Assembly (NCBI GenBank): GCA_963971405.1 | Contig: OZ020489.1 | Span: 24,888,290 to 24,952,289 of the forward strand | Source of the DNA: Psococerastis gibbosa | Lineage: Eukaryota > Arthropoda > Insecta > Psocodea > Psocidae | Length of the DNA stretch: 64,000 bases | Reading direction: 5' to 3' | In this document: positions 32,201 through 47,200 of the stretch, piece after piece | Layout of the letters: every line of letters starts with the position of its first letter | How positions within the stretch are numbered: the stretch's first letter is position 1 | Position numbers and translations under genes: made by a program | The notes under the pieces: generated by a model | Seen by the model: only the letters and a program-made list of their open reading frames with translations | The model's database searches: none | Told to the model about the DNA's origin: nothing

Positions 32201-35200
32201 CGGAAGGAGCAATAGTTATAGAGTAAGTCCGCTTACAGCGGATTTTTTTTTAAATAAAAATGAGTACCCTCATGATTTTATTCTTACTTTTCCGTTTTAG
32301 AAATTTACTTCTGGAATAGTCGTCTGCGGAATTTGGAGTACATTTATGACCAGCTGAGAGATGAGAGGGTCAGGAAAATGGCGGTCATTCTGGAAAAGAC
32401 AGACAGTGCATATTTCCCTTGCTTCAAGACATTGTTTCATAACATTGTAGCAGGTAAAGATTTTATTATATTATTAAATTATATTTAACCATAGAAATAT
32501 ACTAACTGGGATGGCAGGAGCTATAATATCCCTTACGGGGTTCCCATTAGCCATAAGGCAACTATCAGGGATAAGACAAGTCCCAATGTAAAAAATATCG
32601 AAGTCTTAAACATTGCAGCATAGCTGAATGGATACCTGGACCCGGTCAAAACCCTGTGCTTAGCTTGTGTAAACTATTTATTCACCCAGCGAAATTGCGT
32701 ACTTGTCTTGTGCAGGCCCACTAGCCCCGGGATGTATTTAACTATTCTCCATCCTTTTAAAGCAGAAATGCAGAAAACGAACAAAACAATCATTTTAGAC
32801 TTCAGGAAATGAATATAACATAATTGTGGTTTTATGGCTTCTCAAATAAACTTCTTTTCTTTACAGCATTAACTGAGGCAAAAGACATCTGCTTATATCT
32901 TAAGCCTTTAATCAAGCACTTGACAACAGTTGAGGAAACTGATTTCGCTGATCTTATACCACTGTTGAAGCCTTTAATGCACGTAGTTTGCTTAATTTGG
33001 TCGCATTCTCGTTACTATTGTAATTCAGCAAAGATTATCGTTCTTTTGAAACAGATATGCAACTTACTGATACAACAGGTGAGAATTTTGTTCTGTAATA
33101 TGCCAGCCTGATAATTTCTCCTTAATGGGCGTATGAGTTAACGTTTTCGAAAATTGAATCCGTTTATGTAAAAGGCAAAAAATTAACTTTGTGAAACAAA
33201 TTCAACAGACTTACTTTTTTACTTTTTCTTCGCCTTAACCCTGGCACTTCTGCAGCCATATGTCAGCAGCGTCTATATGTGAGAGTGTAAGTTCCTTCAT
33301 ATAACTGCTTGGACTCCCTCGTTAGCGTCAGTTATGGCCTTCCCTTCCCAATTTTCTGGGAACTCATACTCTGCAATCTTTTGCAGACGATGAGTTTCGT
33401 CCCGCCTTTATACAATTCAGCAGTTATATATACCATATAATGCTACAATGTAATTCAGCAGAATAAACATAAGTGAACATTTAATAATCGCGTTGGAAAT
33501 TTACTAACGCAGTTAGTCTGTCATAAATTCCTTCTCATTTCTTTTCGGTTGTTTTAGGCAAAGCACTACTTAGACCCTTCTTCAATATTTCAATCAGATG
33601 TGGACGAAGCCAAGCAAAGGATAACTTACTCTGTCACAGTCTTTAAAGCATTCCGGCAAGCTTTTGATGAGTGCAAAGACAATATGGCTTATTATTTCAA
33701 GGATAGAAAACCAGTTAACTGGACATTTCATCCGAAAATTGTGTTTGAGCGTTTTCAGAACTTCTTGAACCGTCTTCAAACTATTCAGGTATTTTTAATT
33801 TTTCCTATTTTAGGTATGGTACTGTGCCAACTTTTTAAAGTTTATGAATTCCGACTTAAGATGCCTATCTTTGCCACAAATGCTTGCTTAAAGACACAAT
33901 AGTTATAGTTTTTTTTTACTTTCAGGCATTTTTTGATACGGTGCAAGAGTTTCTAAAGCTCGAAAAAGTGGAAGTAGGTGGTCTGAAGGGACGAATGTTG
34001 AGTGGGAAAATTATAGCAGTGTCACAAGAATTTAGCGACCTTTTGGCGGTATTCGCTTGTAAAACATACGATGTTTTGGACCCTGAAGATGAAACGTTTT
34101 TGCACGACTACTCCGCCTTTCAGAATAAAATCCGAGATCTTGATCGACGACTGTCATCTATTCTGTGTCAGGTGCGTGGAAATAATTACATTTCTTAACG
34201 ATTTTTTGTTGCAGTAGCTTAGATATGAGTCTCTTTGGAAAGTACCTAAGCGATACTGTAAAATGTGTGTGTGAATTGGGATAGGATAGGCCTCCAATAC
34301 CATGGCGCGTAGCGTCTAGTATAGTTTCAAGCATGCTTCCAAATGTACCAACAGGTACGTTGCGACGGTTACTTTGTTTTCTATGTCCCAAAAGGGTTGA
34401 AGTATTAATCCCAAAATTACAGGAGTTGTTTGATGTGCTTACGTCCGCGACATATTCGTAAGTAAGCATATTCGTTACAAGTTTTCCTGTTTTTATTTCA
34501 GGCTTTTGACGACTGTTGCAACTTAGAGAGTACGTTTAAGTTGATTAATATTGTGGGCTCTGTTCTGGAAAGGCCGCTAATCAAGGATGAGTTCACAGGA
34601 AAATATAAACACATTCTGGAAGTTCTTAATTCCGAAATCGCCACAGCTAAGGTATAGCCCTAACTCCGCCAGATTAGCTTAGGCGCCCATTCCATTGACC
34701 GGCTAGGGCTATTTCCAAAAACAGTGACGTGGTAGCAGACATTCAAGACTTAGGTTGCGTTTCCACCGATCACGCATTGCAGAATGCAAATGACTTTGAC
34801 GGAAATTAGAATTTTTCTTTTTATAGAAATCTATTAAAATGTTTGTACTTAACATATCCCATGACGCCAATTTTTTAATTTTAGTTTGTTTGTGATTTTA
34901 CTGTATGATCATTGATCAATTTTAACTATGGCATAGAGGAAAATAAACATTTCCGTCAATTCTGCAATGCGAGGTCGGTGGAAACGCCACCTAAGTCTTG
35001 AATGTCTGCTACCACGTCACCGTTTTTGGAAATAGCCCTAGCCGGTCAATGGAATGGGCACCTTAGTAATAAAACAAAAAGTCATTATTTATTATTTAGC
35101 CTCAGTTGTTGATTGCGATGAAGTGTAATTTCTGGATTCACTAGGCTTGAATACTGCATTTTTAAACTTGCTGCAAAAGGTAGTAACAGCGTTCTTCCCC

Positions 35201-38200
35201 GAACGCAAGGAACAACAGTTTTATTTTTTTCTTAGACGTACTTGCTATAATTGAAGCTAGTAAAGTAGTAGCTTAGCTCATACCTGAATTTAATGTTGCA
35301 AAAATAGTGAAGATTTGCGTCCATTTTATATATTGGGCGTTTTGTGAAATGCTTGACTGTTTCGAGTGTAACATGCAGTATAATCACTTTTCAGGATCTG
35401 TATGATGAACAAATGAAGACGTACGCGGAAGAAGGGTACATGAACGTGTACAGAATGCTGCCGCCTGTAGCCGGTGCCCTTAAATGGACGGAACAATTAC
35501 GGGAACGGCTACGATCTCCAATGGTACCATTCAAGCTGCTGCAGCACCCGTAAGAAGCATGATCAAACAGATATTTATGTCATTTTTAGAATTTTAATTT
35601 TTATTGCACTGGCCAGCGTTACTCATACCGATAATTCTTAGGCATTCTATTAGGCTACTCGTTGATACTAGATTTTTCTACGGGTTATAGATGTATACTG
35701 TGCAAAAGGGTATATTCTTGATAGGTGCCCATTCCATTGACCGGCTAGGGCTATTTCCAACAACGGTGACGTGGTAGCAGGCATTCAAGACTTAGGTAGC
35801 GTTTCCACCGACCTCGCATTGCAGAATTGACGGAAATGTTTATTTTCCTCTATGCCATAGTTAAAATTGATCAATGATCATACAGTAAAATCACAAACAA
35901 ATAAACTAATATTAAAAAATGGCGTCATGGGATATGTTAAGTAAGTTACAAACATTTTAATAGATTTCTATAAAAAGAAAAATTCTAATTTCCGTCAATG
36001 TCATTTGCATTCTGCAATGCGAGGTCGTTGGAAACGCTACATAAGTCTTGAATGTCTGCTACCACGTCACCGTTGTTGGAAATAGCCCTAGCCGGTCAAT
36101 GGAATGGGCGCCATAGGGCCTATAACCCCGAATGTTTTTTTATATCAACTTCAAACGGACATTATATTCCGCCATGATGTGTTGCAGCATGAGTTATGGT
36201 GGATATATATTCGTATGTATTTTTTTTGTTTTTGTTTTGTTTCCAACGCCTGCTTTCATCATTTCTGCTTTAAGCAAACATGTCAGCCTGGTGGGGGAGT
36301 GAGTCTGTTTCTTAACTTGAGGCACTCTAAGGGCAGACTCCTTCACCTCAGGGAGAAGGGGAGTTGACTGACAGGGTGGACCTCCTGATTATAATGGATT
36401 CCGAACCACTTGACGAGGCTATGCGATCACTATATATTCGTATGTAGTGATCGCATACTCCTGAGACATTTCTCTATTATCCTTTTCTGTGTAGTATTGC
36501 AAAAGGCCCTGAAGCTACAATGGCTATTGAAAAAGCGGAATTAACCATTAAACAACTTGAAGAATTTGATGTAAAAATATTCGAAGATTGGGCAGGCACT
36601 GTGGATGAGAAGTGTGAAGTTAATTTAAAGAAACCGCTATTAACTCGGTTGAATAATGAGCTCGCCCTAAATTTTGATGCCGATCTAGTGAGTATATTAT
36701 ATATTGTATGGTACGCCAATAATACTAGTCCATTAATGAGAATAATATCACATGTAGCCCATGTGCATAGGAGCGCCGCGAACCTAAATGGTTTAATTTA
36801 CAGGTCTCACATTTCAAAGAAAGATTTGTAGGACCAACCCCCAAAATTTTCTCATACACAATTAAGTTATTGGGTTAATGTTTTGCTGTTGTGAATGTTA
36901 TAAGAAACATTATGTTTGTGTACAATTTTGTTGTGGCAAAGTCGAAATGTCTATCAAATCCTCTTACATTCTGTTTATATTTTTAATATTTTATTTTAAG
37001 GTGTCACTAATTCGAGAGGTACATTACCTTCAGTTAATACAAATTGGCAATATACCTGAAGCAGCATTGAATTTGTACAAGCGGGAAGATACTTTTCGTG
37101 GTTACACTTGTAAGCTAAATCAAATCATTGAATGGTATAATAACATTCGCAGAATGTGTCTTAGGGTCGAATACGATCTCGTCAAAGAAGTTGTAAGTTC
37201 AACTATTATTATTAGTAGTATTATGATCTGAATAAACAAATAATATTTTAGTAAATACCACGAAGTTCCTAGTTATATGTTAGTAGGCTATTAAGGAAAA
37301 TTTGTGACGGTCGAAATGTTCGATTTCGAGATTTCAACGAATTTACACCTTTTCTGGTCCCATGAACCAAAAAAAGTGTTTTTACGAAATGTCTGTCTGT
37401 CTGTGCTTTCTAATTTCAAATATGTTTTAGGTGCTAAATAGAGTAACAAAATCGAATTGGTTGTTTCCCAAAGAAGGTTTTGGTTTTGAAAAAACAAGTA
37501 TTTTTTTGATGATGAGCCCCAATGCATTGCATACCATACCATTATTATTGTGTAGGTAGCATCATATTATTGGTCTGCTCATTGCAAACTATGCAATTGT
37601 CCTATCGATGAATCCAGTGCTTTCGGACAGGGAATATCTATAGGTAGCTGATATTTAACCATGGAACTATTGGAGTACCTATACTAATTGATACATAGAA
37701 AAGCATGTATGGGTTCGCTCGTATCGGTTCTAGTATGGTCTGTATAAAACCCAATAATTTATATAATGAAGGAGACACGATTCATCAATACATATTTTCT
37801 GTAATCATTATGAATGTGGCTAGAATTGAGGAAATAGTAATAAGATAGCGTACCGTAATGGATCAGTGTCAAGTTAAGGCAAGTTTGCTATAATTTGAAT
37901 ATAATTTTCAGATTGCGGAAATGGATACAGAGGTGCAAAAAGGCGAAACAGTATTAACTTGGAACGGTGAAAATCTGGAAGCGTACATTTTGAATCTTTA
38001 CCAGTTGGTAGGTGATTTGGAACGCCGTGTTCACAACACTCAGAAGAATGTAACTACTATGAGAAATATCATGGCGACTTGGCTGAAATTCCCAGTGTTT
38101 GAACGGAGAGATGGAAAGAAAGCAGCGTTGATGGCTCTCGATCAAAGACAAGACCGCATTCAGAAGCGTTATTCGGAAATGGCTGCAGCAGCAACTGAGA

Positions 38201-41200
38201 TCCAACGTCTGCTCGATGAAAACCGTGAACTGTTTGCAATGCAAGATAACCAGGAAAGTTCTTACTGGAAAGCCTACGTTAATTACATAGATTCTCTTGT
38301 GTTTCATAGTGTACTGAACACTGTCGGATGCAGGTAAGTTTAAAATAAATGATTTGGTGTTACGTTATAACTATCGAAATAGCTCACCGACAAAAAATAG
38401 AAGAATTTTAAAAAGGCACAAAAATATATTCCCCAGTCGACTTCCATCGACATCAATAGGTTAAATTATTTTTGTTACCTACCTGTTACCAGTTTGGGCT
38501 GAAGCCCTATACAATGTGCAAAATAAGGGTAACTCGCTTCATTTTGCCATTCCAAAATTTACAGTAATGTCACAGACGAATTACTATACAGTCATATCTT
38601 ATTTGGTACTAATTTTGGAGCATAATTTCCTTTATTTTTTATTGGTCTTTTGATGTGTTTCATAGCTTGGGGTACTTGGCTGAGCATATGGACCCGACCA
38701 ACAATGTGTCGCCCTTATTCGAAGTGCAACTGGAATTGCGAGATCCGGACTTGATTTTTACACCTCCTCTAGATAAAGCTCATCCTGATAGCTTCACAAA
38801 CATATTGGAAAGTCTTATTGCTGACATCCTCTCTATGGCACAGCTTATCCCCCGTGTTAATAGTAAGTGCAATCACTTTAACTTTGTATAATCCTTTGGA
38901 AATTTCTGGTTTGAACAAAAGTACATTTAAATATAGCTTTCCGTGATGCGTAACGACGCTGACATTTAAATAACTAATAACATAATTATGAAGATGTAAG
39001 CAATTGGAGGCAAAAAAAGAGGCGGAAATTAGGTATTAAACATGTCAATAGAGTAGACAGTAAGAAATTTTACACTTTCTTCTGTGATTTTAAGCTTAAT
39101 AGTCCAAAATCTCACCTATCTGATAAAAAATATCCTTTTTTCCCCTTTATTTTAGGCGAAAAGGGAGGGACCTATGATGAAGAAGCAAGAAATAACATTG
39201 ACATTTTAGAAATGCAACAAGAAGTCCGCGATGCTGTAGCCGCTGTTTTGGAGGAAGCCAACGACTTTGCGGCTGGATTTGAGGCTTACTCCTACCTCTG
39301 GTTAGATGACCGCGAGTCGTACATGGCCCAGTTTTTGGCGTACGGTAGGCAGCTGACTCCTGAAGAGTTAGATCTTGTTGCCGCGAACGATGGCTTGCAA
39401 CCGGCACTGTGTCCTCCTAAAATGGACCAGTTTCGGGAACAGGTAAGTTTTTGTGGGAGATTATTGCGGAAAACTACTACGGTATAAATTCATAACTCTT
39501 CCAGGTCTGGATTACATGTTAGCACCAATGTTTTCGTCACTTTTCCTTCCTTTGGCATTTATCATTAATACTGAGTTTTTCTTAATTCAATTTCATTCCT
39601 TTTCTTATCTTCATTTTCTTTTTTTTAGTTAGTGTGCTCTTTGCTATAACCTTGTAACCTATGACCAGAGTAACACTTAATTCATATATGAGATGCTAAT
39701 GCCTCCTGAAACCAGCCACGGTGGTAGAAGGATTTTGTTTGTTGCTGCAAAAGACTTAATGTTACCTCATATGAAAATTAAAGTAAAAAATTGTTGCAGA
39801 TCGACACTTATGAAAGCTTGTTCCTCGAAGTAGAGGAATTGGAATCCTTCCAGGTATTTAATGCTTGGTTTCAAATTGATCTTCGTCCTTTCAAACAAGC
39901 TCTTCTCAACACAGTATGCAAATGGGGTTCTATGTTTAAGGAACATCTCGTTCAACATGTAACCATAAGGTAATTGCAATACCGTACTTTAGAAATGTTA
40001 GGCGTTAAAAGTTATGCGTATTTTGGTACTATTGTTTTTATTTTCATGATCGTCTTATAGAACGGTATGTCCTAAATTGAATGCACAATGTGTATTATAA
40101 TTGGCTGCTTTCAAGAGCCCATGTAGTCATAATTATTATCTCTAATCAGGTCCGATTTCTGGGTATAAAATATAAGCCTCCTCCTTTCCTTCCTGACCCT
40201 CCACTTCAGATCATTCAGCGCTTCTTCCGGTTTTAGTTTGACTCTCTTGAGATCGTCCTCAATTTTGTTTCTGTATCTCTACCTCTACTTCGTGTACCCT
40301 CTGTTTCCTCTTTTCCATACCCTATGCATTTCTCTTCATGTGACCGAACCATTGCAAGAGCTATCGCATAGTAGACTATTACAATTACAAGTAACAACCC
40401 ATATTGATTCGAATCCAGTAGTTCAAGTACTATTAATAAAATTAATAAATCTCTGAGCCGACAAGTGACTAAAATTAATGATAAATGTAAATTTTTAGTT
40501 ATTTTAAAGATTGGCTTTAGGTCTCATAAACATTTAGCCCCGACATATTCGTATAATATTAGTCGTCAGAGATAACATTAATTAATTGTTAACAGTCTTG
40601 CGGAGCTTGCCGAATTCATTCACGCCGCCGACGAAGGCCTTCTCCAAGCGGTTCAAGAGGGTGATTACGACACCCTCGTTGATGTCATGGGCTACCTCAT
40701 GAACGTCAAGGACCGGCAAGCTTCCACTGACGAAATGTTCCAGCCACTGCACGCGACCATTGCACTCTTGAAATCTTACGATCAAGAACTTCCGGAAGAA
40801 GTCAATGTTCTTCTTGAGGTACATAAAATATCCGGTAAAAGCCCAGGAATTACGGGGGATTATATTCTACGTTATTCTTATTTTAGAAACATGTCAAATG
40901 TAGAAACTATCAAATAGGTAGTTAATGAAATTGCTATTTGTACTATAGGATAAGCTACTCAATTATGATGATTAAGTATACTAGAAAGTCATCTAGCCTG
41001 ACGTGCAGTTCTTAGCTGATGTATCGTTCAGTGTGGGAACCTCACAAGAGATAAATAAGTGCCTTACCTGTTGATGTGCATTACGTTAAGAATTCGGTGC
41101 TGTTGAAATGAAATGAAATGAAATGAAATGAAATATCGTCTTTATGTTCAGACGAGCTGTTGCATGAAACCAAAATATGGTGCACGTACAGTAACTTTAA

Positions 41201-44200
41201 AAGCTCTGAGAGCTCAGAATATACGGCTGTTCTCTCGCACCCATGACGGTTGTGAACGTGTACGGGATATTCATAGTCCTAATTTGAGTAAAATCTTTAT
41301 GTAGACATTTGTCTGCAGGAGTTGCCAGAACAATGGAACAACACAAAGAAAATAGCAAGCACAGTGAAACAGCAAGTTGCACCATTGCAAGCTGGAGAAG
41401 TCTCTTCAATACGAAAGAAGATACAAGCATTTGATGCTAAGCAGACGCAATACAGGGAAAATTTCAGAAAATACCCGTTCATGAAGTAAGTGTTAATAAA
41501 AGAGCAAGGCTTATCTCAGAATTTCTCTCAAACGAGAATAAATTAGACTTTGTTGCTACATTGCATTAAGGGTTGGTCCGACTATCTTTTTGACAGTCAA
41601 AGCGAGGAGACGCAATGCTATGCTACTTTGACTTTCGGGAGTAAACACATAATTTTTTAGATATGATTGTGGACGACCTTACTACCTAATCGATGTTACC
41701 AACTTCGAAATAGCGAAATTAGAAGCGGAGATGTCTAAGATCCAAGAGTCAGCATCACTGTTTGAGGTTAATGTACCGGAGTTTAAGCCTCTCCGCCAAT
41801 GCAGGAAGGAACTCAAAATGCTCAAGGTGGGTGGGAATAGTTTTACTGTTTATCTGTTATTTTAACGAGTGATCCACATGACATAAAAAGGGGTTTCCAG
41901 TGAAATGGAGTACTGTTAAGACTAGTATCTGTACTTGGTTAAGTCATGCTTTCGCCTGTTTCATTGCGTTAATGGTAAACTTGTCTCAGCTTGTCCATTA
42001 TCCCTTGTAGCCGGTGTAGGTTGACAACGAAAACGAATACCAGTTTGCCTACTGCCAAAAATTCATACGGAAACAATACAAATAATGTCCGAAATCCATG
42101 GGGTCGTTGACATTGTACAAGGGACCTATGGGCCACTATAAGCCTGGGTCCATAAAAAGTAATTTAAAAAAAATAACGTCTAACCCCTAGAAGGCTTATT
42201 ATTGACCTAGTAAGCAACGTAGCTAGGAAAGTCTAAATTTTGCGCAGTCATTGCAATTTGTGTTCCACTGCATTAAAACCATATCAATTCAGGGATGATG
42301 TTTTGCCTCAGTAGCTTCTAGAGGTCAGTAATATGAAATGAACTGAAATTACTGTAATTGTGGCATAATGTTCCATTCTAGCAACTATGGGACTATGTCA
42401 GTATTGTACACGGTTGTATTGAAGATTGGAAAACAACGCCATGGCGCAAGGTTGACGTCGAAAACATGGATATTGAGTGCAAGAAATTCGCTAAAGAAAT
42501 ACGAGGTAAGCATTGTTGTCCAACTCAAGTTATTGGAATGCCCATTAAAAATTATAACCGGGAAAAACGTCTAAACACCCCAACCATTAAAGGCGTACGC
42601 ATGATATGAGGTGCATGAATGGAAAGGAACATGGAAAGATTGCAAACCTATGGATAGGTTGCGACTAATGAAGAACGTCTGAACCAATTTCCAACTACTC
42701 TATGACAGTCGAAAGTCATTGGTTTTATTAAAATCGCTATCCATTCAAATCCACTATTCTATTTCCAGCGCTGGACAAAGAAATGCGAGTGTGGGACACG
42801 TATGTGACGTTGGAGGCAACCGTGAAGAACATGCTGACTTCGCTTAAGGCAGTAGGTGAGCTTCAGAATCCTGCCATCAGGGAGCGCCACTGGAACCAGC
42901 TAATGACGTCAACAAAGGTGGGCCAGCAAGGAATGTTCGCACGCATATCCCGCTGTACATTACCGCTCTCTGTGGTGTACAATTTACCGATCGAATTTTT
43001 AAAACTCAATCTAAAAAGAAAGAACCGGTACTAGTGAACCCGTACATGCTTTCCTATTTATCAATTAGTGTAAGTACCGAGGTAGATAATATGAGTAGTT
43101 CCATGGTAAATAATTGTCCTATGGTAAAATTTCGGATGCCTCGGCTATCCCTATCCCAACGCACTGAATTGACCGATGGGACAATTGCATAGACCATAGG
43201 AGCCAGACCAATCTACAAGTAACAGCTTGAATGGCAGGGCACGGATTATCCATAATTACGCCAAAAAATATTTTTTCATTAAAACCAAAACCGGTTCGGT
43301 TTTGTTACTCTATATAACACCTAAAACATGCCTCAAGTTAGAAAGCATTGATAAAAAAAAAAATAGTTGGTGCCGTTTTTGAGAAATATCTTTTTTAGCT
43401 GTTTTTGGAGGGTGATTACCCCCAAAATGGATTTTGCCCAAAATAAAAATAAAAGAAATGGCCCTGAGATACGATTTTGAGCCTATATGCCAAATTTCAT
43501 CTAAGGCCATGCTGCAGTTTGCCCACAACAGACAGACAGGCATTTTGTAAACACCACGTTTTTTGGTTTCTGGTACCTCAAAACGTGTACATCCATTAAA
43601 ATTTCGACTATCACAAAGCTTTCCTAAATGCAGTACTAACTTATAAATAGGAAAGCAAAATTATATCTTATCAGGTAGCCTACTTTTTTGCACAATGAAG
43701 CATTAGTCCAATGCAAATGTGAAAAATATAGTTTAGTTGCACCGAAATGTGTTTCTAATAGGCGTTTACATTGTAATTTAGTATTTGTAAACAACACTAA
43801 GTTGAACCATACGTCGTATCAGAAATTTCACGGTAAGTTGACTGAGGCATACTGTGCAAGTGTTACGTGAATAATAATATTCATCTTACAAATACATGTG
43901 CGAAAGCTCCTTCGCTTGTATCATTTGTAAGATGACTGTTGTTCGTTTAACACTTGCACTATATACCTCAGTGAACTTACCGTGATTCTTCTGCTGTGAC
44001 GTATGTTTCATCTTAGTGTAGTTTACCAATACCATATACTTCGGATATATTGCGTTAATTATTTCGCGTTTAAAGCATCGTTCTTTTGTAAACGCCTATA
44101 GTGTCTTGCATCAGCTAGCGTCCTGCATAGAAATGGTATGTGTTACCTGAAAGCCAAAGAGTGGCATAAATAATTTAAACGTTTAATGTACAATAAATAA

Positions 44201-47200
44201 TTTGAATTGGTTAACTTAAAAATGATACGCGTATAGAACATGTTTTCACCTCTATGTTGTATATATTTACGTTGCATGCCGCTCCCGCAGAGTTTAGCGG
44301 CTTTGCCTCCTGAGTACACTGTAAGTAATATTTTGGTGCTCTCTTTCTAATTTTCATCCAGCGAAATGCAGTGGAATGTCAATTAAATTAAAATGAAGGT
44401 TCTTTATTTTTATTTTTTATATTTTCAGGCGCAGGACTCTTTCGAGTATTTGAGTATTTATTTTTACATAAAATTGTATTTAAATACTACCAAGTAACGA
44501 TTGTTGGAACATTTCTATGTTAATTCTCAGATGAATTAGGTACTATGAATAATTGCACCAGCAGCCTGATCGAGGCGATTATAATACCGGTATTTATTTA
44601 AACCCCTGGTATTAAAAATGTAAACAAGATAATTTAATAATGGAAAGTGCTATTCAAAATCTTTTTGTTTACAGTTATAATCCTAGGGTATTTATTTAAC
44701 CCCGGTATTATAATTGCCTCGATCAGGCTGTAGTACCACTAGGCGTAACTTGGGCTGCTATGTCTACTTTACTCTATCGTCTGTGACTATAAACAGTCGC
44801 GACAGAAAACAACCTTTGTTTACCGGGTTCTAGGGCTTTAGAATAGCGACCCACCCGAGATAATTCATGTCTAACTTACTGAAGTACACAGGTGAAATTC
44901 GTCATGGATGTTAAAACCACTCTTGCCGATCTACTTGCTCTAAATCTGCACGAATGTGAGGAAGAAGTCAAGAACATTGTTGATAAAGCAGTTAAAGAAA
45001 TGTCGATGGAGAAGATTCTTCGTGAACTGCACTCTACATGGTCGAAAATGGAGTTTGAACAGGAGCTGCATACTCGTACTGGCTGCGTCCTGCTCAAGGC
45101 TTCTGAGGAGCTTATTGAAACCTTAGAAGATAATCAAGTAGGTATTAATAATTTTAAGAGCTTTTAATGGACATTGGCCTACTAATTTTAAACCTACTAC
45201 AATTTAAATACGAAATTTAGGCTAACTACGGGTCATGACTACCTTCAGAAACATCTCCACCGTATAGGTGTAGCAGCGGAGCCTTTCTGCCCTTTATGCG
45301 ACACCCGGGAAGAGATGGAAGGAAAAAAACCTTAAGACGTGCCAGGCTCTTGTCAGTAGCAGAGGTTCACCAGATTTTGTGTTGTATTGGGCTGCAAGAA
45401 GCTGATGGCGGAAGCCTAATGCTATGGTGTAATTTAAAAAAAAGAAAAAAAAAAAAGAAAAAAAAAGTGAGACCATGTGCATCTAATATATTGCTATATT
45501 CGTTGACCTCAACGGCTATGTACATGATTGAAATTGCCAGTAGCCTGTCAGACTTGTCACACTTGCTGGTCTGATGGGATCTGGTAACTGTGCGAGGCGG
45601 TTATTGAGTTACTGGTGAAAGCCGTAGTGTAGTGGACATCCATTATTTATATCTAATTATAAAAAAAATCATGTGAGATGCTGAAGCCACAAAAATCCCC
45701 TTATGTCATAGCAAGTTCAAGCACGAAAACTAGGCGCTATGTAAGTTCCAACCAATACCCAAGTAAAACTCGTACGAACGGCAGAGATTGTGTTATATAC
45801 GAATTAAGAATCCCTTGACCCCCTGAAGGGGGTAATAACATGGTAGATGCAGAAGTAAAATAACATCCGTAACGCAAATAATAGTAATTTGTGATGTATT
45901 TTTGCATTGTGTGCCTGGAGTATACGGTAGTAAAACGTCAATTAATTAATTTTATATGGTGTTTGAAGTTTAATACGATAGGTGTATTCAGTGAACGTTA
46001 ACTATTAAAAATCTCTTTGTAGGTTCAGCTTCAAAACCTGATCACTTCGAAATTCATCGCCCACTTCTTGGATGAAGTATCATCGTGGCAGCAGAAGCTC
46101 AGTGTCGCTGACCAGGTGATCACTGTTTGGTTTGAAGTGCAGAGAACTTGGATGCATTTAGAATCCATCTTTATGAGCTCGGAAGACATCCGTAAACAGC
46201 TGCCCGAAGATGCTGAACGGTTCAATAATATTGATCGTGAATTTAAGGTATGTCTGTAATTTCATTGCCCTTAAAAAATTAAATTATACATTTCTTAAAA
46301 TAAAGACGTCAGGGTTTGTTTGTCTCTGCCATCTATTAGGAAATTCTAAAATGTATCTTAACTTAGGTTCTACTTTTGGAGCTGTAATTAATACGACAGT
46401 AAATTTTTGGATATTTTTTTCATTTCTTAGTTCTGGACCTGCCCCATGCGTTGACCAGACGTAAATAATTTTGTAATTTTTAGTTACTGACCGAACGAAT
46501 GTCGAAGACTCCAAACGTTGTGCAAGCTACCAATCAAGAAGGACTCAGTAGCCAACTCGATGAACTTCAGCGTTCATTAACTTTATGCGAGAAGGCGCTG
46601 GCCGAGTACCTTGAGACTAAACGACTGGCTTTTCCGAGATTTTATTTCGTGTCTTCTGCAGATCTGCTTGACGTATTGTCCAATGGCAATGAGCCAGAGA
46701 TGGTTTGCAAGTGAGTATAAAAGATACCTCATAGAAATTAGAATTGGCTTTTTTTAAATTTTAATATTCCATCTAATTAATTTAAAAAATAAATAAACAT
46801 TTGGCGTATTAAAAATTTTTCAGACACTTGACGAAGCTTTTTGACTCAATGGCTAAGTTGAAGTTTAAAACGGAAAAAGGACAAGAGAAAGTTTCAACTG
46901 GAATGTTCGCCAAAGATGGCGAGTATGTCGAATTTAACCATGAATGTGATTGCACCGGTCCAGTGAGTATAATATTTCCGTTGTTTTTAGGTTTGATAGT
47001 CAGTCATCTTTCACCATTTCCCAAATGATTTAGGCTATCAGACAGAAATGTCTTTTATCGAAATAAAATCTGAATTAAAGCCAATCAGCGAACAGAAAAC
47101 TTGGTTTAGTTGACTAATTTTTGGTTTTATTAGGTGGAAAAATGGTTGAATCGCTTGCAGAGTGGTATGCGCGGGTCAATCCGAAACTACTTTTCAGAGG

